Shown piece by piece: positions 50,853 through 62,500 of a stretch of 64,000 nucleotides of DNA. The position numbers and the translations under genes were made by a program. The stretch covers positions 1 through 64,000 of the forward strand of contig NW_027477567.1 of the NCBI RefSeq assembly GCF_051020955.1, given 5' to 3'. Position 1 is the first letter of the stretch, and every line of letters begins with the position of its first letter. Below the pieces are notes generated by a model that saw only the letters and a list, made by a program, of their open reading frames with translations, was not told where the DNA came from and did no database searches. This stretch comes from Megalopta genalis (Eukaryota > Arthropoda > Insecta > Hymenoptera > Halictidae).

Positions 50853-52592
50853 TTGAAGCTAAATCATGCATATCACAAGTATTTGAAGCTAAACCATTTG
50901 ATTCCCATGGTTTTGAGGCCAAGCTTTCTACATCGCATTGACTTGAAGATACATCATGTGTTTCGCTTGGATTTGAAGATAACTCATTTGTTTCGCATGC
51001 TGTTGAAGCTAAATCATGTATATCACAAGTATTTGAAGCTAAACCACTTGCTTCGCATGGATTCGATGATCAGCCTCCTACTTCGCATTGATTTGGTGCT
51101 AAATCATGTGTTTCGCATGGATTTGAAGCTAACTCGTTTGTTTCGCATGCTGTTGAAGCTAAATCATGTATATCACAAGTATTTGAAGCTATATCATACG
51201 TTTCGCATGGATTCCAAGATAACCCTTCTAATTCGCATTGATTTGAAGCTAAATCATGTGTTTCGCATGGATTTGAAGCTAACTCGTTTGTTTCGCATGC
51301 TGTTGATGCTAAATCATATATATCACAAGTATTTGAAGCTAAACCATTTGTTACGCATGGATTCGAAGATCAGCCTTCTACTTCGCATTGAGTTGATGCT
51401 AAATCATGTGTTTCGCATGGATTTGAAGCTAACTCGTTTGTTTCGCATGCTGTTGAAGCTAAATCATGTATATCACAAGTATTTGAAGCTAAACCATTTG
51501 TATCGCATGGGATCGAAGATAAGCCTCCTACTTCGCATTGATTTGAAGCTAAATCATGTGTTTCGCATGGATTTGGAGCTAACTCGTTTGTTTCGCATGC
51601 TGTTGAAGCTAAATCATATATATCACAAGTATTTGAAGCTAAACCATTTGTTTCGCATTTATTCGATGCTAAGCCTTCTACTTCGCATTGATTTGAGGCT
51701 AAATCATGTGTTTCGCTCGGTTTTGAAGCTAACTCGTTTGTTTCGCATGCTGTTGAAGCTAAATCATGTATGTCACAAGTATTTGAAGCTAAACTATTCG
51801 TTTCGCATGGATTCGAAGTTAACTCGTTTGTTTCGCATACAGTTGAAGCTAAATCACGTATATCACAAGTATTTGCAGCTAAACCATTTGTTTCGCATCG
51901 ATACGAAGATAACCCTTCTACTTCGCATTGATTTGAAGCTAAATCATGTGTTTCGCATGGATTTGAATCTAACTCGTTTATTTCGCATGCTGTTGAAGCT
52001 AAATCATGTATATCACAAGTATAAGAAGCTAATCCGTTTGTTTCGCATGGATTCGAAGATAAGCCTTCTACTTCGCATTGATTTGAAGCTAAATCAGGTT
52101 TTTCGCATGGATTTGAAGCTAACTCGTTTGTTTCGCATGCTGTTGAAGCTAAATCATCTATATCACAAGTATTTGAAGCTAAACCATTTGTTTCGCATTT
52201 ATTCGAAGCTAAGCATTCTACTTCACATTGATTTGAGGCTAAATCATGTGTTTCGCTCGGTTTTGAAGCTAACTCGTTTGTTTCGCATGCTGTTGAAGCT
52301 AAATCATGTATATCACAAGTATTTGAAGCTATATCATACGTTTCGCATGGATTCCAAGATAACCCTTCTAATTCGCATTGATTTGAAGCTAAATCATGTG
52401 TTTCGCATGGATTTGAATCTAACTCGTTTGTTTCGGATGCTGTTGAAGTTAAATCATGTATATCACAAGTATTTGAAGCTATATCATTTGTTTCGCATGG
52501 ATTCGAAGATAACACTTCTAATTCGCATTGATTTGAAGCTAAATCATGTGTTTCGCTTGGATTTGAAGCTAACTCGTTTTTTTCGCTAGTAG
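50853..52592. repeat. Higher-order repeat of 1,740 bp, copy 1
   Basis: Landmark-to-landmark block matching the next block over most of its length. Order after the landmark: a GATTTGGTGC unit, a CTATATCATACG unit, a unit with GAGTTGATGC, then CGCATGGGATCG, CGCATTTATTCGATGC and the B/D hybrid (51,770). It differs from the next block by one extra 150-bp unit. Confidence 0.87.
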
Positions 52593-52662
52593 TTGAAGCT
52601 AAATCATGCATATCACAAGTATTTGAAGCTAAACCATTTGATTCCCATGGTTTTGAAGCCAA
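51370..52662 (-). other. Longest minus-strand decapeptide open frame; coding status unproven
   Basis: Reads as 430 residues of a 10-residue repeat, five types in order: LASTACETNE, LASNPCETHD, LASNQCEVEG, LSSNPCETNG, LASNTCDIHD. The pattern is L-[AS]-S-[NT]-x-C-[DE], with one Cys per 10 residues and a net acidic composition. No signal peptide, membrane segment or known domain is recognisable. The start is a TTG (first start-like codon), but the frame is free of stops up to 52,809, so the open stretch is 479 codons; it stops at a TGA (51,370-51,372) from a GATCAG B subunit. The third codon positions of this frame are the most variable columns of the repeat, which is what past coding would give. 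Against it: no unique start region, no end domain, and many nonsense variants in sister units. I do not recognise the protein. Confidence 0.2.
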
Positions 52663-54182
52663 GCTTTCTACATCGCATTGACTTGAAGATAAATCATGTG
52701 TTTCGCTTGGATTTGAAGATAACTCATTTGTTTCGCATGCTGTTGAAGCTAAATCATGTATATCACAAGTATTTGAAGCTAAACCACTTGCTTCGCATGG
52801 ATTCGATGATCAGCCTCCTACTTCGCATTGATTTGGTGCTAAATCATGTGTTTCGCATGGATTTGAAGCTAACTCGTTTGTTTCGCATGCTGTTGAAGCT
52901 AAATCATGTATATCACAAGTATTTGAAGCTATATCATACGTTTCGCATGGATTCCAAGATAACCCTTCTAATTCGCATTGATTTGAAGCTAAATCATGTG
53001 TTTCGCATGGATTTGAAGCTAACTCGTTTGTTTCGCATGCTGTTGAAGCTAAATCATATATATCACAAGTATTTGAAGCTAAACCATTTGTTACGCATGG
53101 ATTCGAAGATCAGCCTTCTACTTCGCATTGAGTTGATGCTAAATCATGTGTTTCGCATGGATTTGAAGCTAACTCGTTTGTTTCGCATGCTGTTGAAGCT
53201 AAATCATGTATATCACAAGTATTTGAAGCTAAACCATTTGTATCGCATGGGATCGAAGATAAGCCTCCTACTTCGCATTGATTTGAAGCTAAATCATGTG
53301 TTTCGCATGGATTTGAAGCTAACTCGTTTGTTTCGCATGCTGTTGAAGCTAAATCATATATATCACAAGTATTTGAAGCTAAACCATTTGTTTCGCATTT
53401 ATTCGATGCTAAGCCTTCTACTTCGCATTGATTTGAGGCTAAATCATGTGTTTCGCTCGGTTTTGAAGCTAACTCGTTTGTTTCGCATGCTGTTGAAGCT
53501 AAATCATGTATGTCACAAGTATTTGAAGCTAAACTATTCGTTTCGCATGGATTCGAAGTTAACTCGTTTGTTTCGCATACAGTTGAAGCTAAATCACGTA
53601 TATCACAAGTATTTGCAGCTAAACCATTTGTTTCGCATCGATACGAAGATAACCCTTCTACTTCGCATTGATTTGAAGCTAAATCATGTGTTTCGCATGG
53701 ATTTGAATCTAACTCGTTTATTTCGCATTCTGTTGAAGCTAAATCATGTATATCACAAGTATAAGAAGCTAATCCGTTTGTTTCGCATGGATTCGAAGAT
53801 AAGCCTTCTACTTCGCATTGATTTGAAGCTAAATCAGGTTTTTCGCATGGATTTGAAGCTAACTCGTTTGTTTCGCATGCTGTTGAGGCTAAATCATATA
53901 TATCACAAGTATTTGAAGCTAAACCATTTGTTTCGCATGGATTCCAAGATAACCCTTCTAATTCGCATTGATTTGAAGCTAAATCATGTGTTTCGCATGG
54001 ATTTGAATCTAACTCGTTTGTTTCGGATGCTGTTGAAGTTAAATCATGTATATCACAAGTATTTGAAGCTATATCATTTGTTTCGCATGGATTCGAAGAT
54101 AACGCTTCTAATTCGCATTGATTTGAAGCTAAATCATGTGTTTCGCTTGGATTTGAAGCTAACTCGTTTTTTTCGCTAGTAG
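52593..54182. repeat. Higher-order repeat of 1,590 bp, copy 2
   Basis: Same unit order as the previous block, with the B/D hybrid at 53,510, but one 150-bp unit shorter near 53,930, where a subunit starting as ordinary A/B runs into GGATTCCAAGATAACCC. A third, partial copy begins at 54,183 and diverges after about 1 kb. Confidence 0.87.
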
Positions 54183-54252
54183 TTGAAGCTAAATCATGCA
54201 TATCACAAGTATTTGAAGCTAAACCATTTGATTCCCATGGTTTTGAAGCCAA
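53110..54252 (-). other. Minus-strand decapeptide open frame, 380 codons; coding unproven
   Basis: Same repeat as 51,370-52,662 and largely the same series of decapeptides, because both lie in copies of one higher-order repeat. It lacks one 50-residue set. It begins at the TTG in the CCCATGG landmark subunit, where the repeat reads LASKPWESNG with Trp replacing Cys, and ends at a GATCAG-derived TGA. The frame is open only by virtue of the repeat; function is unknown. Confidence 0.15.
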
Positions 54253-57200
54253 GCTTTCTACATCGCATTGACTTGAAGATAAATCATGTGTTTCGCTTGG
54301 ATTTGAAGATAACTCATTTGTTTCGCATGCTGTTGAAGCTAAATCATGTATATCACAAGTATTTGAAGCTAAACCACTTGCTTCGCATGGATTCGATGAT
54401 CAGCCTCCTACTTCGCATTGATTTGGTGCTAAATCATGTGTTTCGCATGGATTTGAAGCTAACTCGTTTGTTTCGCATGCTGTTGAAGCTAAATCATGTA
54501 TATCACAAGTATTTGAAGCTATATCATACGTTTCGCATGGATTCCAAGATAACCCTTCTAATTCGCATTGATTTGAAGCTAAATCATGTGTTTCGCATGG
54601 ATTTGAAGCTAACTCGTTTGTTTCGCATGCTGTTGAAGCTAAATCATATATATCACAAGTATTTGAAGCTAAACCATTTGTTACGCATGGATTCGAAGAT
54701 CAGCCTTCTACTTCGCATTGAGTTGATGCTAAATCATGTGTTTCGCATGGATTTGAAGCTAACTCGTTTGTTTCGCATGCTGTTGAAGCTAAATCATGTA
54801 TATCACAAGTATTTGAAGCTAAACCATTTGTATCGCATGGGATCGAAGATAAGCCTCCTACTTCGCATTGATTTGAAGCTAAATCATGTGTTTCGCATGG
54901 ATTTGAAGCTAACTCGTTTGTTTCGCATGCTGTTGAAGCTAAATCATATATATCACAAGTATTTGAAGCTAAACCATTTGTTTCGCATTTATTCGATGCT
55001 AAGCCTTCTACTTCGCATTGATTTGAGGCTAAATCATGTGTTTCGCTCGGTTTTGAAGCTAACTCGTTTGTTTCGCATGCTGTTGAAGCTAAATCATGTA
55101 TATCACAAGTATTTGAAGCTATATCATACGTTTCGCATGGATTCCAAGATAACCCTTCTAATTCGCATAGATTTGAAGATAAATCATGTGTTTCGCTTGG
55201 ATTTGAATATAACTCATTTGTTTCGCATGCTGTTGAAGCTAAATCATGTATATCACAAGTATTTGAAGCTAAACCATTTGTATCGCATGGGATCGAAGAT
55301 AAGCCTCCTACTTCGCATTGATTTGAAGCTAAATCAGGTTTTTCGCATGGATTTGAAGCTAACTCGTTTGTTTCGCATGCTGTTGAAGCTAAATCATATA
55401 TATCACAAGTATTTGAAGCTAAACCATTTGTTTCGCATTTATTCGAAGCTAAGCCTTCTACTTCACATTGATTTGAGGCTAAATCATGTGTTTCGCTCGG
55501 TTTTGAAGCTAACTCGTTTGTTTCGCATGCTGTTGAAGCTAAATCATGTATATCACAAGTATTTGAAGCTATATCATACGTTTCGCATGGATTCCAAGAT
55601 AACCCTTCTAATTCGCATTGATTTGAAGCTAAATCATGTGTTTCGCATGGATTTGAATCTAACTCGTTTGTTTCGGATGCTGTTGAAGTTAAATCATGTA
55701 TATCACAAGTATTTGAAGCTATATCATTTGTTTCGCATGGATTCGAAGATAACACTTCTAATTCGCATTGATTTGAAGCTAAATCATGTGTTTCGCATGG
55801 ATTTGAAGCTAACTCGTTTGTTTCGCATGCTGTTGAAGCTAAATCATGTATATCACAAGTATTTGAAGCTAAACCATTTGTATCGGAGGGGATCGAAGAT
55901 AAGCTTCCTACTTCGCATTGATTTGAAGCTAAATCATGTGTTTCGCATGGATTTGAAGCTAACTCGTTTGTATCGCATGCAGTTGTAGCTAAATCATGTA
56001 TATCACAAGTATTTGAAGCTAAACCATTTGTTTCGCATGGATTCGAAGATAAGCCTTCTACTTCGCATTGATTTTAATCTCAATCATGTCTTTCGCATGG
56101 ATTTAAAGGTAACTCGTTTGTTTCGCATGCAGTTGAAGCTGAATCATGTATATCACAAGTATTTGAAGATAAATCATGTGTTTCGGTTGGATTTGAATAT
56201 AACTCATTCGTTTCGCATGCTGTTGAAGCTAAATCATGTATATCACAAGTATTTGAAGCTGAACCATTTGCTTCGCATGGATTCGAAGATCAGCCTTCTA
56301 CTTCGCATTGATTTGATGCTAAATCATGTGTTTCGCATGGATTTGAAGCTAACTCGTTTGTTTCGCATGCTGTTGAAGCTAAATCATGTATACCACAAGT
56401 ATTTGAAGCTATATCATACGTTTCGCATGGATTCCAAGATAACTCTTCTAATTCGCATTGATTTGAAGATAAATCATGTGTTTCGCATGGATTTGAAGCT
56501 AACTCGTTTGTTTCGCATGCTGTTGAAGCTAAATCATGTATATCACAAGTATTTGAAGCTAAACCATTTGTTACGCATGGATTCGAAGATCAGCCTTCTA
56601 CTTCGCATTGATTTGATGCTAAATCATGTGTTTCGCATGGATTTGAAGCTAACTCGTTTGTTTCGCATGCTGTTGAAGCTAAATCATGTATATCACAAGT
56701 ATTTGAAGCTAAACCATTTGTATCGCATGGGATCGAAGATAACCCTTCTAATTCGCATTGATTTGAAGCTAAATCATGTGTTTCGCATGGATTTGAAGCT
56801 AACTCGTTTGTTTCGCATGCTGTTGAAGCTAAATCATATATATCACAAGTATTTGAAGCTAAACCATTTGTTTCGCATTTATTCGATGCTAAGCCTTCTA
56901 CTTCGCATTGATTTGAGGTTAAATCATGTGTTTCGCTCGGTTTTTAAGCTAACTCGTTTGTTTCGCATGCTGTTGAAGCTAAATCATGTATATCACAAGT
57001 ATTTGAAGCTATATCATACGTTTCGCATGGATTCCAAGATAACCCTTCTAATTCGCATAGATTTGAATATAAATCATGTGTTTCGCTTGGATTTGAATAT
57101 AACTCATTTGTTTCGCAAGCTGTTGAAGCTAAATCATGTATATCACAAGTATTTGAAGCTAAACCATTTGTATCGCATGGGATCGAAGATAAGCCTCCTA

Positions 57201-59552
57201 CTTCGCATTGATTTGAAGCTAAATCATGTGTTTCGCATGGATTTGAAGCTAACTCGTTTGTTTCGCATGCTGTTGAAGCTAAATCTTATATATCACAAGT
57301 ATTTGAAGCTAAACCATTTGTTTCGCATTTATTCGAAGCTAAGCCTTCTACTTCGCATTGATTTGAGGCTAAATCATGTGTTTCGCTCGGTTTTGAAGCT
57401 AACTCGTTTGTTTCGCATGCTGTTGAAGCTAAATCATGTATATCACACGTATTTGAAGCTATATCATACGTTTCGCATGGATTCCAAGATTTCACTTCTA
57501 ATTCGCATTGATTTGAAGCTAAATCATGTGTTTCGCATTGATTTGAAGCTAACTCGTTTGTTTCGCATGCTGTTGAAGCTAAATCATGTACATCACAAGT
57601 ATTTCAATCTAAACCATTTGTTACGCATGGATTCGAAGATCAGCCTTCTACTTCGCATTTATTTGATGATAAATCATGTGTTTCGCATGGATTTGAAGCT
57701 AACTCGTTTGTTTCGCATGCTGTTGAAGCTAAATCATGTATATCACAAGTATTTGAAGCTAAACCATTTGTATCGGATGGGATCGAAGATAAGCCTCCTA
57801 CTTCGCATTGATTTGAAGCTAAATCATGTGTTTCGCATGGATTTGAAGCTAACTCGTTTGTATCGCATGCAGTTGTAGCTAAATCATGTATATCACAAGT
57901 ATTTGAAGCTAAACCATTTGTTTCGCATGGATTCGAAGATAAGCCTTCTACTTCGCATTGATTTTAATCTCAATCATGTCTTTCGCATGGATTTAAAGGT
58001 AACTCGTTTGTTTCGCATGCAGTTGAAGCTGAATCATGTATATCACAAGTATTTGAAGATAAATCATGTGTTTCGGTTGGATTTGAATATAACTCATTCG
58101 TTTCGCATGCTGTTGAAGCTAAATCATGTACATCACAAGTATTTGAAGCTAAACCATTTGTATCGGATGGGATCGAAGATAAGCCTCCTACTTCGCATTG
58201 ATTTGAAGCTAAATCATGTGTTTCGCATGGATTTGAAGCTAACTCGTTTGTATCGCATGCAGTTGTAGCTAAATCATGTATATCACAAGTATTTGAAGCT
58301 AAACCATTTGTTTCGCATGGATTCGAAGATAAGCCTTCTACTTCACATTGATTTTAATCTAAATCATGTCTTTCGGATGGATTTAAAGGTAACTCGTTTG
58401 TTTCGCATGCAGTTGAAGCTGAATCATGTATGTCACAAGTATTTGAAGCTAAACTATTCGTTTCGCATGGATTCGAAGATCAGCCTTCTACTTCGCATTG
58501 AGTTGATGCTAAATCATGTGTTTCGCATGGATTTGAAGCTAACTCGTTTGTTTCGCATGCTGTTGAAGCTAAATCATGTATATCACAAGTATTTGAAGCT
58601 AAACCATTTGTATCGCATGGGATCGAAGATAAGCCTCCTACTTCGCATTGATTTGAAGCTAAATCAGGTTTTTCGCATGGATTTGAAGCTAACTCGTTTG
58701 TTTCGCATGCTGTTGAAGCTAAATCATATATATCACAAGTATTTGAAGCTAAACCATTTGTTTCGCATTTATTCGATGCTAAGCCTTCTACTTCGCATTG
58801 ATTTGAGGCTAAATCATGTGTTTCGGTCGGTTTTTAAGCTAACTCGTTTGTTTCGCATGCTGTTGAAGCTAAATCATGTATATCACAAGTATTTGAAGCT
58901 AAACCATTTGTATCGGATGGGATCGAAGATAAGCCTCCTACTTCGCATTGATTTGAAGCTAAATCATGTGTTTCGCATGGACTTGAAGCTAACTCGTTTG
59001 TGTCGCATGCAGTTGTAGCTAAATCATGTATATCACAAGTATTTGAAGCTAAACCATTTGTTTCGCATGGATTCGAAGATAAGCCTTCTACTTCGCATTG
59101 ATTTTAATCTAAATCATGTCTTTCGCATGGATTTAAAGGTAACTCGTTTGTTTCGCATGCAGTTGAAGCTGAATCATGTATGTCACAAGTATTTGAAGCT
59201 AAACTATTCGTTTCGCATGGATTCGAAGTTAACTCGTTTGTTTCGCATACAGTTGAAGCTAAATCACGTATATCACAAGTATTTGCAGCTAAACCATTTG
59301 TTTCGCATCGATACGAAGATAACCCTTCTACTTCGCATTGATTTGAAGCTAAATCATGTGTTTCGCATGGATTTGAATCTAACTCGTTTATTTCGCATGC
59401 TGTTGAATCTAAATCATGTATATCACAAGTATAAGAAGCTAATCCGTTTGTTTCGCATGGATTCGAAGATAACACTTCTAATTCGCATTGATTTGAAGCT
59501 AAATCATGTGTTTCGCTTGGATTTGAAGCTAACTCGTTTTTTTCGCTAGTAG
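54183..59552. repeat. Partial third copy followed by mixed units
   Basis: The first kilobase repeats the heads of the two preceding blocks. The rest is composed of segments seen elsewhere: 56,711-58,056 matches 39,640-40,985, A/C hybrids lie at 56,150 and 58,040, and a B/D hybrid at 59,180. No landmark occurs for 5,370 bp, the longest gap in the window. Confidence 0.82.
54700..55755 (-). other. Minus-strand decapeptide open frame, 351 codons; coding unproven
   Basis: Third of the three longest minus-frame stretches, all within 51.3-55.8 kb, where B subunits mostly read GATAAG or GATAAC instead of the stop-forming GATCAG. It starts at a GTG inside a B subunit and has no unique N-terminal region. 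It includes LYSNPSETHD, in which Ser replaces the repeat Cys, from the CGCTTGG D variant. Confidence 0.15.
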
Positions 59553-62500
59553 TTGAAGCTAAATCATGCATATCACAAGTATTTGAAGCTAAACCATTTG
59601 ATTCCCATGGTTTTGAAGCCAAGCTTTCTACATCGCATTGACTTGAAGATAAATCATGTGTTTCGCTTGGATTTGAAGATAACTCATTTGTTTCGCACGC
59701 TGTTGAAGCTAAATCATGTATATCACAAGTATTTGAAGCTAAACCACTTGCTTCGCATGGATTCGATGATCAGCCTCCTACTTCGCATTGATTTGGTGCT
59801 AAATCATGTGTTTCGCATGGATTTGAAGCTAACTCGTTTGTTTCGCATGCTGTTGAAGCTAAATCATGTATATCACAAGTATTTGAAGCTATATCATACG
59901 TTTCGCATGGATTCCAAGATAACCCTTCTAATTCGCATTGATTTGAAGCTAAATCATGTGTTTCGCATGGATTTGAAGCTAACTCGTTTGTTCCGCATGC
60001 TGTTGAAGCTAAATCATATATATCACAAGTATTTGAAGCTAAATCATTTGTTACGCATGGATTCGAAGATCAGCCTTCTACTTCGCATTGAGTTGATGCT
60101 AAATCATGTGTTTCGCATGGATTTGAAGCTAACTCGTTTGTTTCGCATGCTGTTGAAGCTAAATCATGTATATCACAAGTATTTGAAGCTAAACCATTTG
60201 TATCGCATGGGATCGAAGATAAGCCTCCTACTTCGCATTGATTTGAAGCTAAATCATGTGTTTCGCATGGATTTGAAGCTAACTCGTTTGTTTCGCATGC
60301 TGTTGAAGCTAAATCATATATATCACAAGTATTTGAAGCTAAACCATTTGTTTCGCATTTATTCGATGCTAAGCCTTCTACTTCGCATTGATTTGAGGCT
60401 AAATCATGTGTTTCGCTCGGTTTTGAAGCTAACTCGTTTGTTTCGCATGCTGTTGAAGCTAAATCATGTATATCACAAGTATTTGAAGCTATATCATACG
60501 TTTCGCATGGATTCCAAGATAACCCTTCTAATTCGCATAGATTTGAAGATAAATCATGTGTTTCGCTTGGATTTGAATATAACTCATTCGTTTCGCATGC
60601 TGTTGAAGCTAAATCATGTACATCACAAGTATTTGAAGCTGAACCATTTGCTTCGCATGGATTCGAAGATCAGCCTTCTACTTCGCATTGATTTGAGGCT
60701 AAATCATGTGTTTCGCTCGGTTTTGAAGCTAACTCGTTTGTTTCGCATGCTGTTGAAGCTAAATCATGTATATCACAAGTATTTGAAGCTATATCATACG
60801 TTTCGCATGGATTCCAAGATAACCCTTCTAATTCGCATTGATTTGAAGCTAAATCATGTGTTTCGCATGGATTTGAAGCTAACTCGTTTTTTTCGCTAGT
60901 AGTTGAAGCTAAATCATGCATATCACAAGTATTTGAAGCTAAACCATTTGATTCCCATGGTTTTGAAGCCAAGCTTTCTACATCGCATTGACTTGAAGAT
61001 AAATCATGTGTTTCGCTTGGATTTGAAGATAACTCATTTGTTTCGCATGCTGTTGAAGCTAAATCATGTATATCGCAAGTATTTGAAGCTAAACCACTTG
61101 CTTCGCATGGATTCGATGATCAGCCTCCTACTTCGCATTGATTTGGTGCTAAATCATGTGTTTCGCATGGATTTGAAGCTAACTCGTTTGTTTCGCATGC
61201 TGTTGAAGCTAAATCATGTATATCACAAGTATTTGAAGCTATATCATACGTTTCGCATGGATTCCAAGATAACCCTTCTAATTCGCATTGATTTGAAGCT
61301 AAATCATGTGTTTCGCATGGATTTGAAGCTAACTCGTTTGTTTCGCATGCTGTTGAAGCTAAATCATATATATCACAAGTATTTGAAGCTAAACCATTTG
61401 TTACGCATGGATTCGAAGATCAGTCTTCTACTTCGCATTGAGTTGATGCTAAATCATGTGTTTCGCATGGATTTGAAGCTAACTCGTTTGTTTCGCATGC
61501 TGTTGAAGCTAAATCATGTATATCACAAGTATTTGAAGCTAAACCATTTGTATCGCATGGGATCGAAGATAAGCCTCCTACTTCGCATTGATTTGAAGCT
61601 AAATCATGTGTTTCGCATGGATTTGAAGCTAACTCGTTTGTTTCGCATGCTGTTGAAGCTAAATCATATATATCACAAGTATTTGAAGCTAAACCATTTG
61701 TTTCGCATTTATTCGATGCTAAGCCTTCTACTTCGCATTGATTTGAGGCTAAATCATGTGTTTCGCTCGGTTTTGAAGCTAACTCGTTTGTTTCGCATGC
61801 TGTTGAAGCTAAATCATGTATATCACAAGTATTTGAAGCTATATCATACGTTCCGCATGGATTCCAAGATAACCCTTCTAATTCGCATAGATTTGAAGAT
61901 AAATCATGTGTTTCGCTTGGATTTGAATATAACTCATTTGTTTCGCATGCTGTTGAAGCTAAATCATGTATATCACAAGTATTTGAAGCTAAACCATTTG
62001 TATCGCATGGGATCGAAGATAAGCCTCCTACTTCGCATTGATTTGAAGCTAAATCATGTGTTTCGCATGGATTTGAAGCTAACTCGTTTGTTTCGCATGC
62101 TGTTGAAGCTAAATCATGTATATCACAAGTATTTGAAGCTATATCATACGTTCCGCATGGATTCCAAGATAACCCTTCTAATTCGCATAGATTTGAAGAT
62201 AAATCATGTGTTTCGCTTGGATTTGAATATAACTCATTTGTTTCGCATGCTGATGAAGCTAAATCATGTATATCACAAGTATTTGAAGCTAAACCACTTG
62301 CTTCGCATGGATTCGATGATCAGCCTCCTACTTCGCATTGATTTGGTGCTAAGTCATGTGTTTCGCATGGATTTGAAGCTAACTCGTTTGTTTCGCATGC
62401 TGTTGAAGCTAAATCATGTATATCACAAGTATTTGAAGCTATATCATACGTTTCGCATGGATTCCAAGATAACTCTTCTAATTCGCATTGATTTGAAGCT

